Under the pieces are notes generated by a model. That model was not told the origin of the DNA. It made no database searches and saw only the letters and a list, made by a program, of their open reading frames with translations. A DNA stretch of 64,000 nt. It comes from Caldilineaceae bacterium (GTDB lineage Bacteria > Chloroflexota > Anaerolineae > Caldilineales > Caldilineaceae). The stretch covers positions 62,001-126,000 of the forward strand of contig JAJDTL010000020.1 in assembly GCA_022827195.1 (NCBI GenBank), in the 5' to 3' direction. Position numbers and translations under genes: made by a program. Of this stretch, positions 1 through 7,645 are shown piece by piece; the first letter of the stretch is position 1, and each line of letters begins with the position of its first letter.

Positions 1-23
1 CGTTCTACTCAATGCGTTTAAGC

Positions 24-60
24 ATACCGGTCAACTGCACCTGCAGCAACCTGGCCGAAC
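24..60 (+). repeat. Direct repeat, copy 1 (partner at 1705-1741)
   Basis: A 37-base stretch around ACCGGTCAACTGCACC recurs at 1705-1741 with only a few substitutions. Both copies can be read in frame as P-V-N-C-T-x-S-N-L-A-E. Copy 1 lies in a short open frame that enters from the window edge and stops at about position 110, so it may be the 3' end of a gene that is otherwise outside the window. I do not recognise that protein. The two copies flank about 1.6 kb that includes the secreted Ig-like gene, which suggests duplication or recombination of the segment. Confidence 0.6.
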
Positions 61-110
61 ACCCGGAAGGCTGGAGCCACGATGCTGTCAGCAGCTGCCT
101 GAAACGGGGG

Positions 111-538
111 TGACCCGCCGCCAGGCATTCATGGGGGTTGGCGGTGGGACTGATCGACGGCGGTCGGAGGGCGCAGCTGACCGTTGACGACAGCGCGCAA
201 GAGAGAGGCTGTTGACGGTCAATCGAAATGGTCCGCCGTCAATACAGTGGCGCTGAAGGCGGTCCGGCGCGCGGCACCGGTGTTGAGGATCCGGTACATG
301 CCAGTGGCGAAGAGAGCGGGTATTGTCGGAGTGACCTGGGCAGCGATTGCCTGCGAACTCAACTTAACAGCCGTACGACCGCGGCTTTTCAACCGGCCTA
401 GCGAAAGGCCCACATCGTTACTGTTGTGTCCGTTTGCGGCGCAACTCTTTACCTCGCTGCGGGGCAGCTCGTTTTGGTTGCCTATCCGGCTGGAACGCCG
501 CCTGGCCGCGGCAGAGGCCCGCGGCGAGACGCCGGCGG
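111..538. other. Intergenic stretch without a convincing gene
   Basis: Short open frames occur on both strands, but none has a recognisable motif, a good ribosome site or a family-like sequence. I see no RNA gene or clear terminator here. Confidence 0.5.
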
Positions 539-1327
539 TTACCATTGCCAGTGCGATACCTCGTTTTGCTGGTTGATGACGAAGATGTAGGGCTTCATGG
601 AGCCGTCATGGCGGTCCAGATAGGCTGTGTTGACGTGGAGGAGCCGCTCGGTGGAGAGGTAGCTGATGACAACCTGCGCGCCCGACATCGGGTTTGCGCC
701 GCGGTACAGGAGGATGTTGCCCGACCCCGGCGGGTGCATTTCAGCCAGTTTCTGCACCGGCGGGAGCAGCGGCCCGGTTGCGACGCCGTCGTCACCGATG
801 AATTGGTAGTTGAAGGCGCCGTCCGCGCCGAGCGTAATGTTGACGGGCGCGGCCTCGTGTCGGATGAGACAGGTTGGACAGTTCAGCCCACCATATGCAA
901 CGGGATTGATGGTGATATGAACGGTTGCGTATAGAGCGTTCCCGTGACTATCGAAAATTGTGTAGACGAAGCTGTCTGTGCCGACAAAGTCCGTGGCGGG
1001 CGTATATTTGAAGGAGAGAATCTGCTGGAAGGCATTGTGCGTGAAGGAGCTGAACCTTCCGCTCTGCGGGTTTGTTAAGTCGAAGCCGGCAAAGTCAGGG
1101 AGGGCATCGTTGCCCAGCACCTCGATCTCCACACCTTCGTTTTGGGAGATGGTGATGAAGTCGTCGACCAGGACATTTGGGGTCTGGGCGAAGGCGGGCG
1201 CGGCGGCGGAGGCCAGCAGGGCAAGGGCCAGAAAGAGCGCCAACACAGGGGCGCGAAGTGGACGCGTGTTGACATGGTCTTGGTCTTTCAGGCGTAGGGC
1301 GGTGTTGTCTTGGCAAGAGGTGGGCAT
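539..1327 (-). CDS. Secreted protein with an Ig/cadherin-like domain
   Basis: About 262 aa. The N-terminal part carries a long hydrophobic run (VLALFLALALLASAAAPAFA) ending in an A-F-A-Q type cleavage site, so export by Sec is likely. The next 100 residues (D-D-F-I-T-I-S-Q-N-E-G ... V-L-G-N-D ... F-x-Y-T-P ... G-T-D-S-F-V-Y-T-I) match the tandem bacterial Ig/cadherin-like (Big_9 type) pattern found in surface and adhesion proteins. The C-terminal 130 residues are unassigned and contain one C-x-x-C pair. The start ATG at 1327 follows AGGAA at about 10 bases; a longer in-frame start near 1405 lacks support. It stands alone on the minus strand between two copies of a direct repeat. Function beyond secretion is unknown. 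Confidence 0.6.
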   Translation of the reverse strand: MPTSCQDNTALRLKDQDHVNTRPLRAPVLALFLALALLASAAAPAFAQTPNVLVDDFITISQNEGVEIEVLGNDALPDFAGFDLTNPQSGRFSSFTHNAFQQILSFKYTPATDFVGTDSFVYTIFDSHGNALYATVHITINPVAYGGLNCPTCLIRHEAAPVNITLGADGAFNYQFIGDDGVATGPLLPPVQKLAEMHPPGSGNILLYRGANPMSGAQVVISYLSTERLLHVNTAYLDRHDGSMKPYIFVINQQNEVSHWQW

Positions 1328-1704
1328 TGGGTCGTCTTTTCCTGAACGGTTAGTTGGGATGGAGAAGAGCGCTACAGAATTTCTCACCTTTGTCAGGGGG
1401 GGCACGTCGCGGCCGACTTGGTCAGGTCAAGGCGACGTTTGACAAAGAGCGTGCCAGCACGGGCGCGCCTGGGGAAGGCGAACGGCCCGCTGTCGTATCG
1501 TTCCGCTAGGTGCATTTGAGAGTATCAGAGTTGCGGTCGGGGCGCAAGTCAAAAGGGCGATAAGCAGGTGTGGCGCGATCGTGTGGGGCGCGTCACCGTT
1601 CTGGCGTCAGCGGAACTGCTTTTCAAGACTTTCGCTGGCAGGCCAGGATCCTGCGGGCACGGGAGACGATGACAGAACAGATACGTGTCGAATGCCTTAT
1701 CAGC
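1328..1704. other. Intergenic stretch without a convincing gene
   Basis: This stretch lies between the secreted-protein start and the second direct-repeat copy. No motif-bearing frame was seen. Confidence 0.4.
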
Positions 1705-1741
1705 ACACCGGTCAACTGCACCTTCAGCAACCTGGCTGAAC
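1705..1741 (+). repeat. Direct repeat, copy 2 (partner at 24-60)
   Basis: Near-identical to positions 24-60. It runs straight into a GGGCCCCAAACTTTGGGG palindrome (1748-1765). That sequence resembles two joined IS3-type element ends of the kind found elsewhere in the window, and it is followed at once by a helicase remnant. This is probably a recombination junction. Confidence 0.55.
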
Positions 1742-1773
1742 TATGGTGGGCCCCAAACTTTGGGGGGAAGGAC

Positions 1774-1899
1774 CGCGTCCACCGCGTGGGACAGACGGTC
1801 TATGTCAACTTAATCAAGTACTCGTGCGCGGGCACTATCGAGGAGCGGATTGACAGGACCCTAGAGCGCAAGCGGAGGCTGTTCGACCAGCTTGGCTAA
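1774..1899 (+). pseudogene. 3' remnant of a SNF2 helicase
   Basis: The frame reads H-R-V-G-Q-T-V-x-V-N-x-I-K-Y-S-C-x-G-T-I-E-E-R-I-D-x-x-L-E-R-K and stops after F-D-Q-L-G. It is nearly the same, in DNA and protein, as the end of helicase motif VI and the C-terminal tail of the intact SNF2 gene at 8938-10992. Nothing upstream encodes the rest of a helicase; the homology begins right after an IS-end-like palindrome. It is a truncated copy, not a functional gene, and marks a lost or relocated cassette. Confidence 0.8.
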
Positions 1900-2013
1900 A
1901 GGTCCATGTGCAGTTGTAGGAAATAGGAAAACGCATCATAATTGAAATCCGAAATTCACCACGGGAGCGGGCCAATCAGTCGGGCGCTTCCCCGTAGTGA
2001 AGGGGGTGCAGAG

Positions 2014-3450
2014 ATGAGATTTCGATTCAAGGAGATCGGCCCAATAGAGGAAGCCGAGTTCGAGTTAGGCGATTTCACGATCATTGCCGGCCGCAACAAC
2101 ACCGGCAAATCCTACCTCGTCCATACACTCTACGGGTTCCTGAAAGGAGCGCGAGACTTACTATGGAGTCCGGCCGGCTCCCAGTTTTTTGACAGTCATT
2201 TCGAAAAGGCAGTGTCCCTGTCTACGGATGATCTCGTCAGCAAATTGATCGCTGTGGGTCAGATAGAGTGGGATGTCGGGGAAAGCGAGCTCATAGAGGA
2301 GCAAGCCCGTTTACTTCGAGCAATGACGAAAGAGTTCTCTGAGAATGGCATAGCTCGTGTGTTCAATACATCAAGGGACTCATTCGAAGGCTCAGGATTG
2401 GATGTCGAATACAGCAGAGAAGTTCGTCCGAACCGCCGTCTTTCCATTTCGATCAGACAGGGTAGAGAGCTATCAGTCGCATACGACGGGACCAAGTTGA
2501 AGGTTTCTCTGACAGAGGCCGAACCCGCTGGAGAGTCCGACGTCGAACCCTATTACATCAACCGAATGTTCAGGTACATGTATGGATATTTTTCTTTGCA
2601 AGATTTCTTTGCGCTTCAGCACTCGTCTTTCATATTTTCTTCAGCGCGTCACACAGTTCCGCTATTCTCAAATGAACTGGACTTTGCAAGAAGCCAGGTT
2701 GTGCGTTTACTGCAACAGAGAGAGGACGGGGAAGACGGCGAATCATCTCACGGGTTCGATCCACTGAGGCACACAAGTCGTTATGCTCTGCCGATACAGG
2801 ACAACATAGATTTCGCAAGAAGAATGACCGGGCGCGCAGAGAGATTCGACAACAGACCACAAAGCGCCTTTACGGAAGATTTAGCAAGGATGATGGGAGG
2901 TTTCTTCAAGAGTATCAGCGGCCAAGTACGGTTCATTGCAAGCGAGGAGAACCGAGTAGATTTTGATATCCCGCTCCATCTTGCTTCTTCTTCAGCTTGG
3001 GAGATGTCCAATCTCTATTTCTTTCTGGGTTACTTCCTGGAAGGTGAGGGGCCCCACTTCCTTATCATAGACGAACCGGAGAGCCACCTCGACACTGCCA
3101 ATCAGATTCGACTGGCCCGTCTTCTGGCGCGTCTTGTGAATTCCGGAATGAAGGTGCTTATAACCACCCACAGCGATTACATCATAAGGGAGGTCAACAA
3201 TCTCATTCTGTTGAACAGCTTCAAGGAGGAAAAGGAGTTCTTTGGCGAAATCGATTTCGATTATCGTGAAACGGATCATCTGGCCGAGAACCGGGTCATG
3301 GCGTACATCGCGGAGAATGGCGGGCTGAAGGAGTGCGACAAGGACGAATTTGGGATCAGAATGCCTGTTTTCGATGATACGATTGAAAGGATGAATCGAG
3401 TATCAACCGATCTGGAGGCAAAGCTGACGATGAAAATTGAAGGAGCGTAG
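2014..3450 (+). CDS. AAA-family ATPase (OLD/AAA_15-like)
   Basis: 478 aa starting at ATG 2014 behind AGGGGG; the longer frame to 1942 lacks a ribosome site. Walker A is G-R-N-N-T-G-K-S (residues 26-33), directly after a short SMC/RecF-like N-terminal strand pair (F-K-E-I-G-P-I-E-E-A). Walker B is L-I-I-D-E-P-E-S-H-L-D with D353/E354, and a switch histidine sits in I-T-T-H-S-D-Y (H386). This layout is that of SMC-like AAA ATPases found in OLD nucleases and in two-gene defence systems such as Septu and PARIS. No Toprim domain is seen after the ATPase. The next gene starts 2 bases after the stop, so the two are almost certainly co-translated and probably work as sensor and effector. The effector role is inferred. 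Confidence 0.85.
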   Translation: MRFRFKEIGPIEEAEFELGDFTIIAGRNNTGKSYLVHTLYGFLKGARDLLWSPAGSQFFDSHFEKAVSLSTDDLVSKLIAVGQIEWDVGESELIEEQARLLRAMTKEFSENGIARVFNTSRDSFEGSGLDVEYSREVRPNRRLSISIRQGRELSVAYDGTKLKVSLTEAEPAGESDVEPYYINRMFRYMYGYFSLQDFFALQHSSFIFSSARHTVPLFSNELDFARSQVVRLLQQREDGEDGESSHGFDPLRHTSRYALPIQDNIDFARRMTGRAERFDNRPQSAFTEDLARMMGGFFKSISGQVRFIASEENRVDFDIPLHLASSSAWEMSNLYFFLGYFLEGEGPHFLIIDEPESHLDTANQIRLARLLARLVNSGMKVLITTHSDYIIREVNNLILLNSFKEEKEFFGEIDFDYRETDHLAENRVMAYIAENGGLKECDKDEFGIRMPVFDDTIERMNRVSTDLEAKLTMKIEGA

Positions 3451-3451
3451 T

Positions 3452-4015
3452 ATGGCGTTCGTTTCATGGCTCAACGACGACAGCAACCTACCGCTGGCGG
3501 GAAAACTTGCGCCAAGCAAGAGACCGGGCCAGGATCTTGTGCTTGAAGAGCCGCAGAACAGAATGACCGTAACTGTAAAGGATGTTCCCGGTCCTGTGGT
3601 CGTACTGAGACCGGAGGCAATCGGGCAGTGGCGCGTACTAACGCAAGGGGACCGTCGCGGATGGGAGAAGTGCTGTGACTACCTGCTTTTGGGAAGATAC
3701 GAAGAAAAGGACTACGCCATTTTCATGGAGATGAAGAGAACGATACCCGACGACGAGGGGAATAAGCAGCTGCGCTGGGCGCCACTGTTGCTTCACTACC
3801 TTGAATCGGCCTTTAACATAGACCAGCACCCGATTCGATGTGAATCGAATCGCATCGTGAAATATTTCTTGATGGGCGAAAAGTATAAGGGCAAGTTTTT
3901 CACGAGTTATGTACCCGGCGCAGTCATCCAAGATCAGTTATTCTATGGGATCACAGTCAACTTCAGTTTGCGTAAGGAGGTATTGCTACGAGAGTTGCTG
4001 GAAGAGAGACGATAA
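3452..4015 (+). CDS. Possible PD-(D/E)XK nuclease, partner of AAA ATPase
   Basis: 187 aa. ATG at 3452 lies six bases after AAGGAG and immediately behind the ATPase stop. I cannot name a family. A central segment (C-D-Y-L-L-L ... A-I-F-M-E-M-K-R-T) places D76, E93 and K95 in the spacing of a PD-(D/E)XK nuclease core, with predicted strands on both sides. The flanking residues hold no transmembrane segment or signal. In two-gene ATPase systems the small partner is often the toxic nuclease, so this protein is a candidate effector. Alternatives are a DNA-binding adaptor or a non-catalytic PD-(D/E)XK relative. Confidence 0.65.
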   Translation: MAFVSWLNDDSNLPLAGKLAPSKRPGQDLVLEEPQNRMTVTVKDVPGPVVVLRPEAIGQWRVLTQGDRRGWEKCCDYLLLGRYEEKDYAIFMEMKRTIPDDEGNKQLRWAPLLLHYLESAFNIDQHPIRCESNRIVKYFLMGEKYKGKFFTSYVPGAVIQDQLFYGITVNFSLRKEVLLRELLEERR

Positions 4016-4071
4016 GTTTTCATTCCTCTGCCTCCTCCCACTATATCCCGCGCGAACGGTACAGGTATGGC

Positions 4072-4498
4072 GGGCACCAATCTTTGGACCACAAGACGGG
4101 AAAGATCTGGTGTATCCAGACGGATGCAGCCGGCTCTAATCGGAGCACGAAGCGCTCTTCCGCTGGTGTGCGGAGGTCGGGACTTTGATGCGGTCTCTGA
4201 TGGCTATAAGAGTCGAAACAGGCGGTCTAGCCAGATTGCGGCCGGCATACCGATTAGGCTGGTTGAGATCGATTTTCTCACATTTGACGTCGCGCCTTAG
4301 GTATTCTTGGAAGAGATAGTCAAAGGCGCAACCCCCGCCCTCCGTATTGACCCTGAGTATTCCCTTCATTCGACAACTGGCTCGTCGCTTAGGCGCCTTC
4401 CGGCAATTCCAGGGCAACCCGGAGCTCGTTGGCGATTCTATGCCGGCACCGTTACCTGACCACCGTTCTGCCCCTCCGCTGCCCTCGTGAGTTGCTCT
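4072..4498. mobile_element. Degenerate IS3-type element remnant
   Basis: It begins with GGGCACCAA...GGACCACAAGACGGGAAA, a worn form of the left end at 11446, 13776 and 17521. It contains the shared GAAGCGCTCTTCCGCTGGTG block. Toward the right it resembles the orfA-proximal part of the IS3 copy at 31.4-32.2 kb (ACCACCGTTCTGCCCCTCC). About 150 bp of unrelated sequence sits in the middle, and the right terminal repeat is missing or eroded. No transposase frame survives. Confidence 0.55.
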
Positions 4499-4571
4499 TT
4501 GCTGCACCGTGGCTGGCGGCCAGATTTTGGGCTTAGCTCAGGGTCTAACGCTTACTGGCCCGGGGGCGTTC

Positions 4572-4711
4572 CTATGCGGGCCGTGTCGTTGCCAGGGATG
4601 CAAGTGTCCGCGACACCAGACGGGCGGTCTGGTCGATCTCGGCGACGGGGGTGAAGCGGTAAAAGCAAAATCGGATGGAGGCGTCGGATTGGGTGGGCGC
4701 CTTTGTGCGCC
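4572..4711 (-). pseudogene. C-terminal remnant of a PLP aminotransferase, copy 1
   Basis: The minus frame ends D-A-S-I-R-F-C-F-Y-R-F-T-P-V-A-E-I-D, then R-T-L-A-S-L-A-T-T-R-P-A and a stop. The pattern x-S-I-R-F-S-x-x-R-x-x-x-x-x-E-I-D is the usual C-terminal tail of class V aminotransferases and cysteine desulfurases. A better preserved copy lies at 17839-17990. Nothing upstream encodes the PLP domain, so this is a fragment. Its 5' edge abuts the promoter of the first HNH gene. Confidence 0.55.
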
Positions 4712-4714
4712 AAA

Positions 4715-4744
4715 CTGGACTGGAGAGGAGCAATAGAGTATAAT
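4715..4744 (+). promoter_or_regulatory. Sigma-70-type promoter for the first SBD-HNH gene
   Basis: CTGGAC (4715-4720), an 18-base spacer, then TATAAT (4739-4744). The sequence around it is conserved at the second HNH gene (19574-19603), including the spacer GGAGA...AATAG, so promoter and gene were duplicated together. Confidence 0.7.
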
Positions 4745-4828
4745 CTCGCCCCAAGTCGGCGCCAGACAGTACTCCCCCTCGCTCTGCCTGGTTTACTCCT
4801 GATTCCTCAGCACGACTGCTCACGCCTG

Positions 4829-5716
4829 ATGGACAGAGAAGAGATTGCTCGAAAGTTTGAATCTTTAGGAGTATGGCAAAGAGGCGACGAAAGAGCGCCT
4901 CATAAGCCTCTTCTTGTTCTGTATGCGATCGGCAAACTCCTGCAAGGGGAGGACCGGTTGATTCGCTATGCCGAAGTAGATGAGAAGCTCGGGAGTCTCT
5001 TACGCGAGTTCGGCCCGAAGCGAAGGGCCTACCATACGCAACTTCCTTTCTGGCGGCTTCAAAACGACGGCGTCTGGGAGATACCGGAAGCATACGTGGT
5101 GAGTCAGACACCCAGCGGGGACGCCAGAAAAAGCGACCTTGACGTGTACGGAGTTTCGGGTGGTTTCACCGAAGAGATCGCCCGTCAGTTGCAGGACGAT
5201 TCCGCTCTGGCGCTGCGCATCGCCCAGGGCATGTTGGACGCCCACTTTCCCCCTTCGATCCACGAAGACATTCTGCAGGCTGTCGAGATTAAGTTGCCCC
5301 TGGCCGGTGTTGGCAGGGTCAAACGCGACTCGGTTTTCCTGGAGAATGTTCTCAAAGCCTACGAATACCGTTGCGCTGTCTGCGGCTTCGATGTGCGGTT
5401 GCGCCATCAGCCGGTGGCATTGGAGGCCGCCCATATCAAATGGAAACAGGCCGGGGGACCCACCGAAGAGACGAACGGTCTGGCGCTATGCGTACTGCAC
5501 CAGAGACTATTCGACCGCGGCGCCTTTACCCTGTCCAAGCAGTTGCAAGTCATGGTCTCTGATGAAGCCAACGGTTCCGCGGGCTTCCAGGAGTGGCTGA
5601 TGCGGTATCACGGTGAGACTGTAGGTTTTCCTCAGAGGAAGTCCTATTGCCCGGACGGGGCGTACATCTCGTGGCACGTGAAAGAGGTGTTTCAGGGGGA
5701 GTTCCGTGAACTGTGA
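4829..5716 (+). CDS. Phosphorothioate-sensing HNH restriction endonuclease (SBD-HNH), copy 1
   Basis: 295 aa. The N-terminal half (R-A-P-H-K-P-L-L-V-L-Y-A-I-G, then F-G-P-K-R-R-A-Y-H-T and P-F-W-R-L-Q-N-D-G-V-W) is the signature of the sulfur-binding domain in ScoMcrA-type type IV enzymes, which recognise phosphorothioated DNA backbones. The C-terminal half is an HNH nuclease: C182-x-x-C185, H202 (A-A-H-I-K-W), N216 (N-G-L-A-L-C) and H224 followed by L-F-D-R-G-A-F-T-L. ATG 4829 gives the same length as the paralogue at 19693. The likely role is cleavage of incoming phosphorothioated DNA. No dnd or ssp modification genes are seen in the window, which fits a type IV enzyme acting on foreign modified DNA. 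Confidence 0.88.
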   Translation: MDREEIARKFESLGVWQRGDERAPHKPLLVLYAIGKLLQGEDRLIRYAEVDEKLGSLLREFGPKRRAYHTQLPFWRLQNDGVWEIPEAYVVSQTPSGDARKSDLDVYGVSGGFTEEIARQLQDDSALALRIAQGMLDAHFPPSIHEDILQAVEIKLPLAGVGRVKRDSVFLENVLKAYEYRCAVCGFDVRLRHQPVALEAAHIKWKQAGGPTEETNGLALCVLHQRLFDRGAFTLSKQLQVMVSDEANGSAGFQEWLMRYHGETVGFPQRKSYCPDGAYISWHVKEVFQGEFREL

Positions 5717-5886
5717 ATTACACGGGCCGAACTATGACTCTCCAAAAGGGATCAAAGTGTCCTTGACTTGGGGTATGTCTCCAATTTGCTTTTGAAAACG
5801 ATAATCCGGGATGATCTCTATGGGGACCAGATACCAATGGTGGGCAACAGGGATTCATGCAAGAGGGAATTTTGGGAGAAGGGCAA

Positions 5887-6687
5887 GTGAACAGTTTGGA
5901 ACAAGCATTCAGCGACGCCGAAAGGGCCGCGGCGTCGGCGTTCAAGGCAGCGAGAGGACTAAGCAGCCAAATCAGGGCGCTTGAGAGGGCCGCGAAGACG
6001 GGAAACATTACGGCGATCAGACGAGAACAGGGCAGGCTTGCCGAGGCGCTCAGCGTGCTGCAGCAGGAGGTGCAGAACGCATCGTTGTCCTGGCCATTCT
6101 CGGACGAAGAGGTCGAACGGTATCTCAAGGAAGGATACGCAGACGAACTCCAGGCCGCGGCCGCCGACGTCGGGCTCAGGGTATACGAACGGGATGGAGA
6201 CCTGTTTGCCTACCCCTCTATATTGCGCGTTTTGCCAAAGGAGAGCGCAGTCAGGGTTGACAGGAAGAAGAGTTCCGCTATTCGTCCGTCTCACCTGTCC
6301 GAACAGTTGCTGAAGAGTCAGACAAAGACAAGCGGCTTTTCACCGGCGCAGTTCCTCGAATCGCTCTATGCGGTATACACCAATGTTCTGAGCAGAGAGG
6401 ACTCCGGCCGCCTGGTGAGAAGCAATGGCATCGTCGTTCCTCTCATCAAGATATACACCCTCATCACCGCCTTGCCCGGGGCCAAACGGGAGTACGACCG
6501 CAGCGACTTCGCGAGGGACATTTACATGCTCGACGCGGAGGGACCCCGCCAAACGCGCAAGGGCGCCACGGTCTCTTTCCCTTCCTCAACCGGGACGCGT
6601 CGACGTTCCAGCGATCTGTTCACATTCGTTGGACCCGAAGGCGAGAGTGTCGAGTATTACGGGCTCAGGTTTCGAGAGGACGGCTAA
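5887..6687 (+). CDS. Unknown protein, first gene of the BrxD-SNF2 cassette
   Basis: About 266 aa from GTG 5887, which follows GGAGAAGGG; ATG 5857 is an alternative. I do not recognise a family. Residues 1-80 are Ala/Arg/Glu-rich and heptad-like, so an N-terminal helical or coiled-coil segment is likely. A middle block (V-G-L-R-V-Y-E-R-D-G-D-L-F-A-Y-P-S-I-L-R-V-L-P) looks like a beta-rich domain, and the tail is charged. No membrane segment or catalytic motif is seen. The stop overlaps the next ATG by one base (TAATG), so it is translationally coupled to the rest of the cassette and probably belongs to a complex with the ATPase and helicase. Confidence 0.75.
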   Translation: MNSLEQAFSDAERAAASAFKAARGLSSQIRALERAAKTGNITAIRREQGRLAEALSVLQQEVQNASLSWPFSDEEVERYLKEGYADELQAAAADVGLRVYERDGDLFAYPSILRVLPKESAVRVDRKKSSAIRPSHLSEQLLKSQTKTSGFSPAQFLESLYAVYTNVLSREDSGRLVRSNGIVVPLIKIYTLITALPGAKREYDRSDFARDIYMLDAEGPRQTRKGATVSFPSSTGTRRRSSDLFTFVGPEGESVEYYGLRFREDG

Positions 6688-7634
6688 TGGCGAACAGGAT
6701 ACCGATTCAGGAGTGGCTGGGTTTCATCGATAGCGAGTACCTGTCCACGTTCATCAAGGACGGCGGCGCATCGGTCAAGTTCGCGATCACTCCCGAGGAG
6801 AGGAAGGCCGAACTTTACGGCGCGCTGAAAGCGCGGTGCCGGGCGCTGGACTACGTGTTGGTGGAGTTGGACGCGGTGACGAGCAGAGTCCATATGCCCC
6901 AGGACATCTTCTTTGCGCTGGCCAGGCAGATCGACTGGCGGGTTACGGCACGGCGAATGGTGCGGCGGCTGGCGGAAGAGAAGGGCTTCAATGTCGAGGA
7001 CGTTGCCAAAGCGGAGAACTCAACCAACATTTACGACGCGCTGGGCCGCGCCAACCAGACCGAAGCGAGGTTAGTCCTCCAGGAGATCAGGCCGGAGGTC
7101 GTAAGGCAGGTATTCAGAAACCAGAATATGGCGAGAGACTTCAAGGTGGCCATGACCCACCTGTGTACAAGCCTGGACAGCGGGGCGTCCGATCAGCCGC
7201 TGCTGGACTGGCTTAGCGGCGCCAACACGCGGATCAGCAACGTTCGTCCCTTTTCGATTCGCACGAGCATCAACCGCACTACGGCGCGGCACTTTATCGA
7301 GTCGGCGCTATACTGGGTGCGCCATGCAGGACTGGCGGGGACGGTGGTCCTCCTGGAGAATTCACGCGTTACCGTGGCGAGAAACCCCAGAGACGGCATA
7401 CGGTACTACAGCCGGCCGATGACTATCGATCATTACGAGTTGCTGCGCGAGTTTATTGACGACGTGGACCGGTTGGCGGCGACATTGATGGTGGTCGTGA
7501 CCAATTACGACTTCATCGACGAACAGGCGGCGAGGGGGTGGGACATCTACTCTGCGTTAAAGACCAGGATCATGGACGACGTCCGCGACAGGAACCTTGT
7601 CAATCCGATCGCGGCCCTGGTGCGGTTGACGTAA
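6687..7634 (+). CDS. Unknown protein, second gene of the BrxD-SNF2 cassette
   Basis: 315 aa. No family is recognised. It is mostly alpha/beta soluble sequence rich in R, E and hydrophobics. Around residues 190-280 it has R-T-S-I-N-R-T-T-A-R-H-F-I-E-S and G-L-A-G-T-V-V-L-L-E-N-S, followed by a Y-S-R-P-M-T-I-D-H-Y-E segment; this last part resembles the regulatory or ATPase-associated regions that precede BrxD-like proteins in BREX-type loci, but that is a weak impression. The gene starts one base inside the previous stop and ends 11 bases before the BrxD-like ATG. Tight coupling argues for a stoichiometric complex. Function unknown. Confidence 0.75.
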   Translation: MANRIPIQEWLGFIDSEYLSTFIKDGGASVKFAITPEERKAELYGALKARCRALDYVLVELDAVTSRVHMPQDIFFALARQIDWRVTARRMVRRLAEEKGFNVEDVAKAENSTNIYDALGRANQTEARLVLQEIRPEVVRQVFRNQNMARDFKVAMTHLCTSLDSGASDQPLLDWLSGANTRISNVRPFSIRTSINRTTARHFIESALYWVRHAGLAGTVVLLENSRVTVARNPRDGIRYYSRPMTIDHYELLREFIDDVDRLAATLMVVVTNYDFIDEQAARGWDIYSALKTRIMDDVRDRNLVNPIAALVRLT

Positions 7635-7645
7635 GGAGGCACGGC

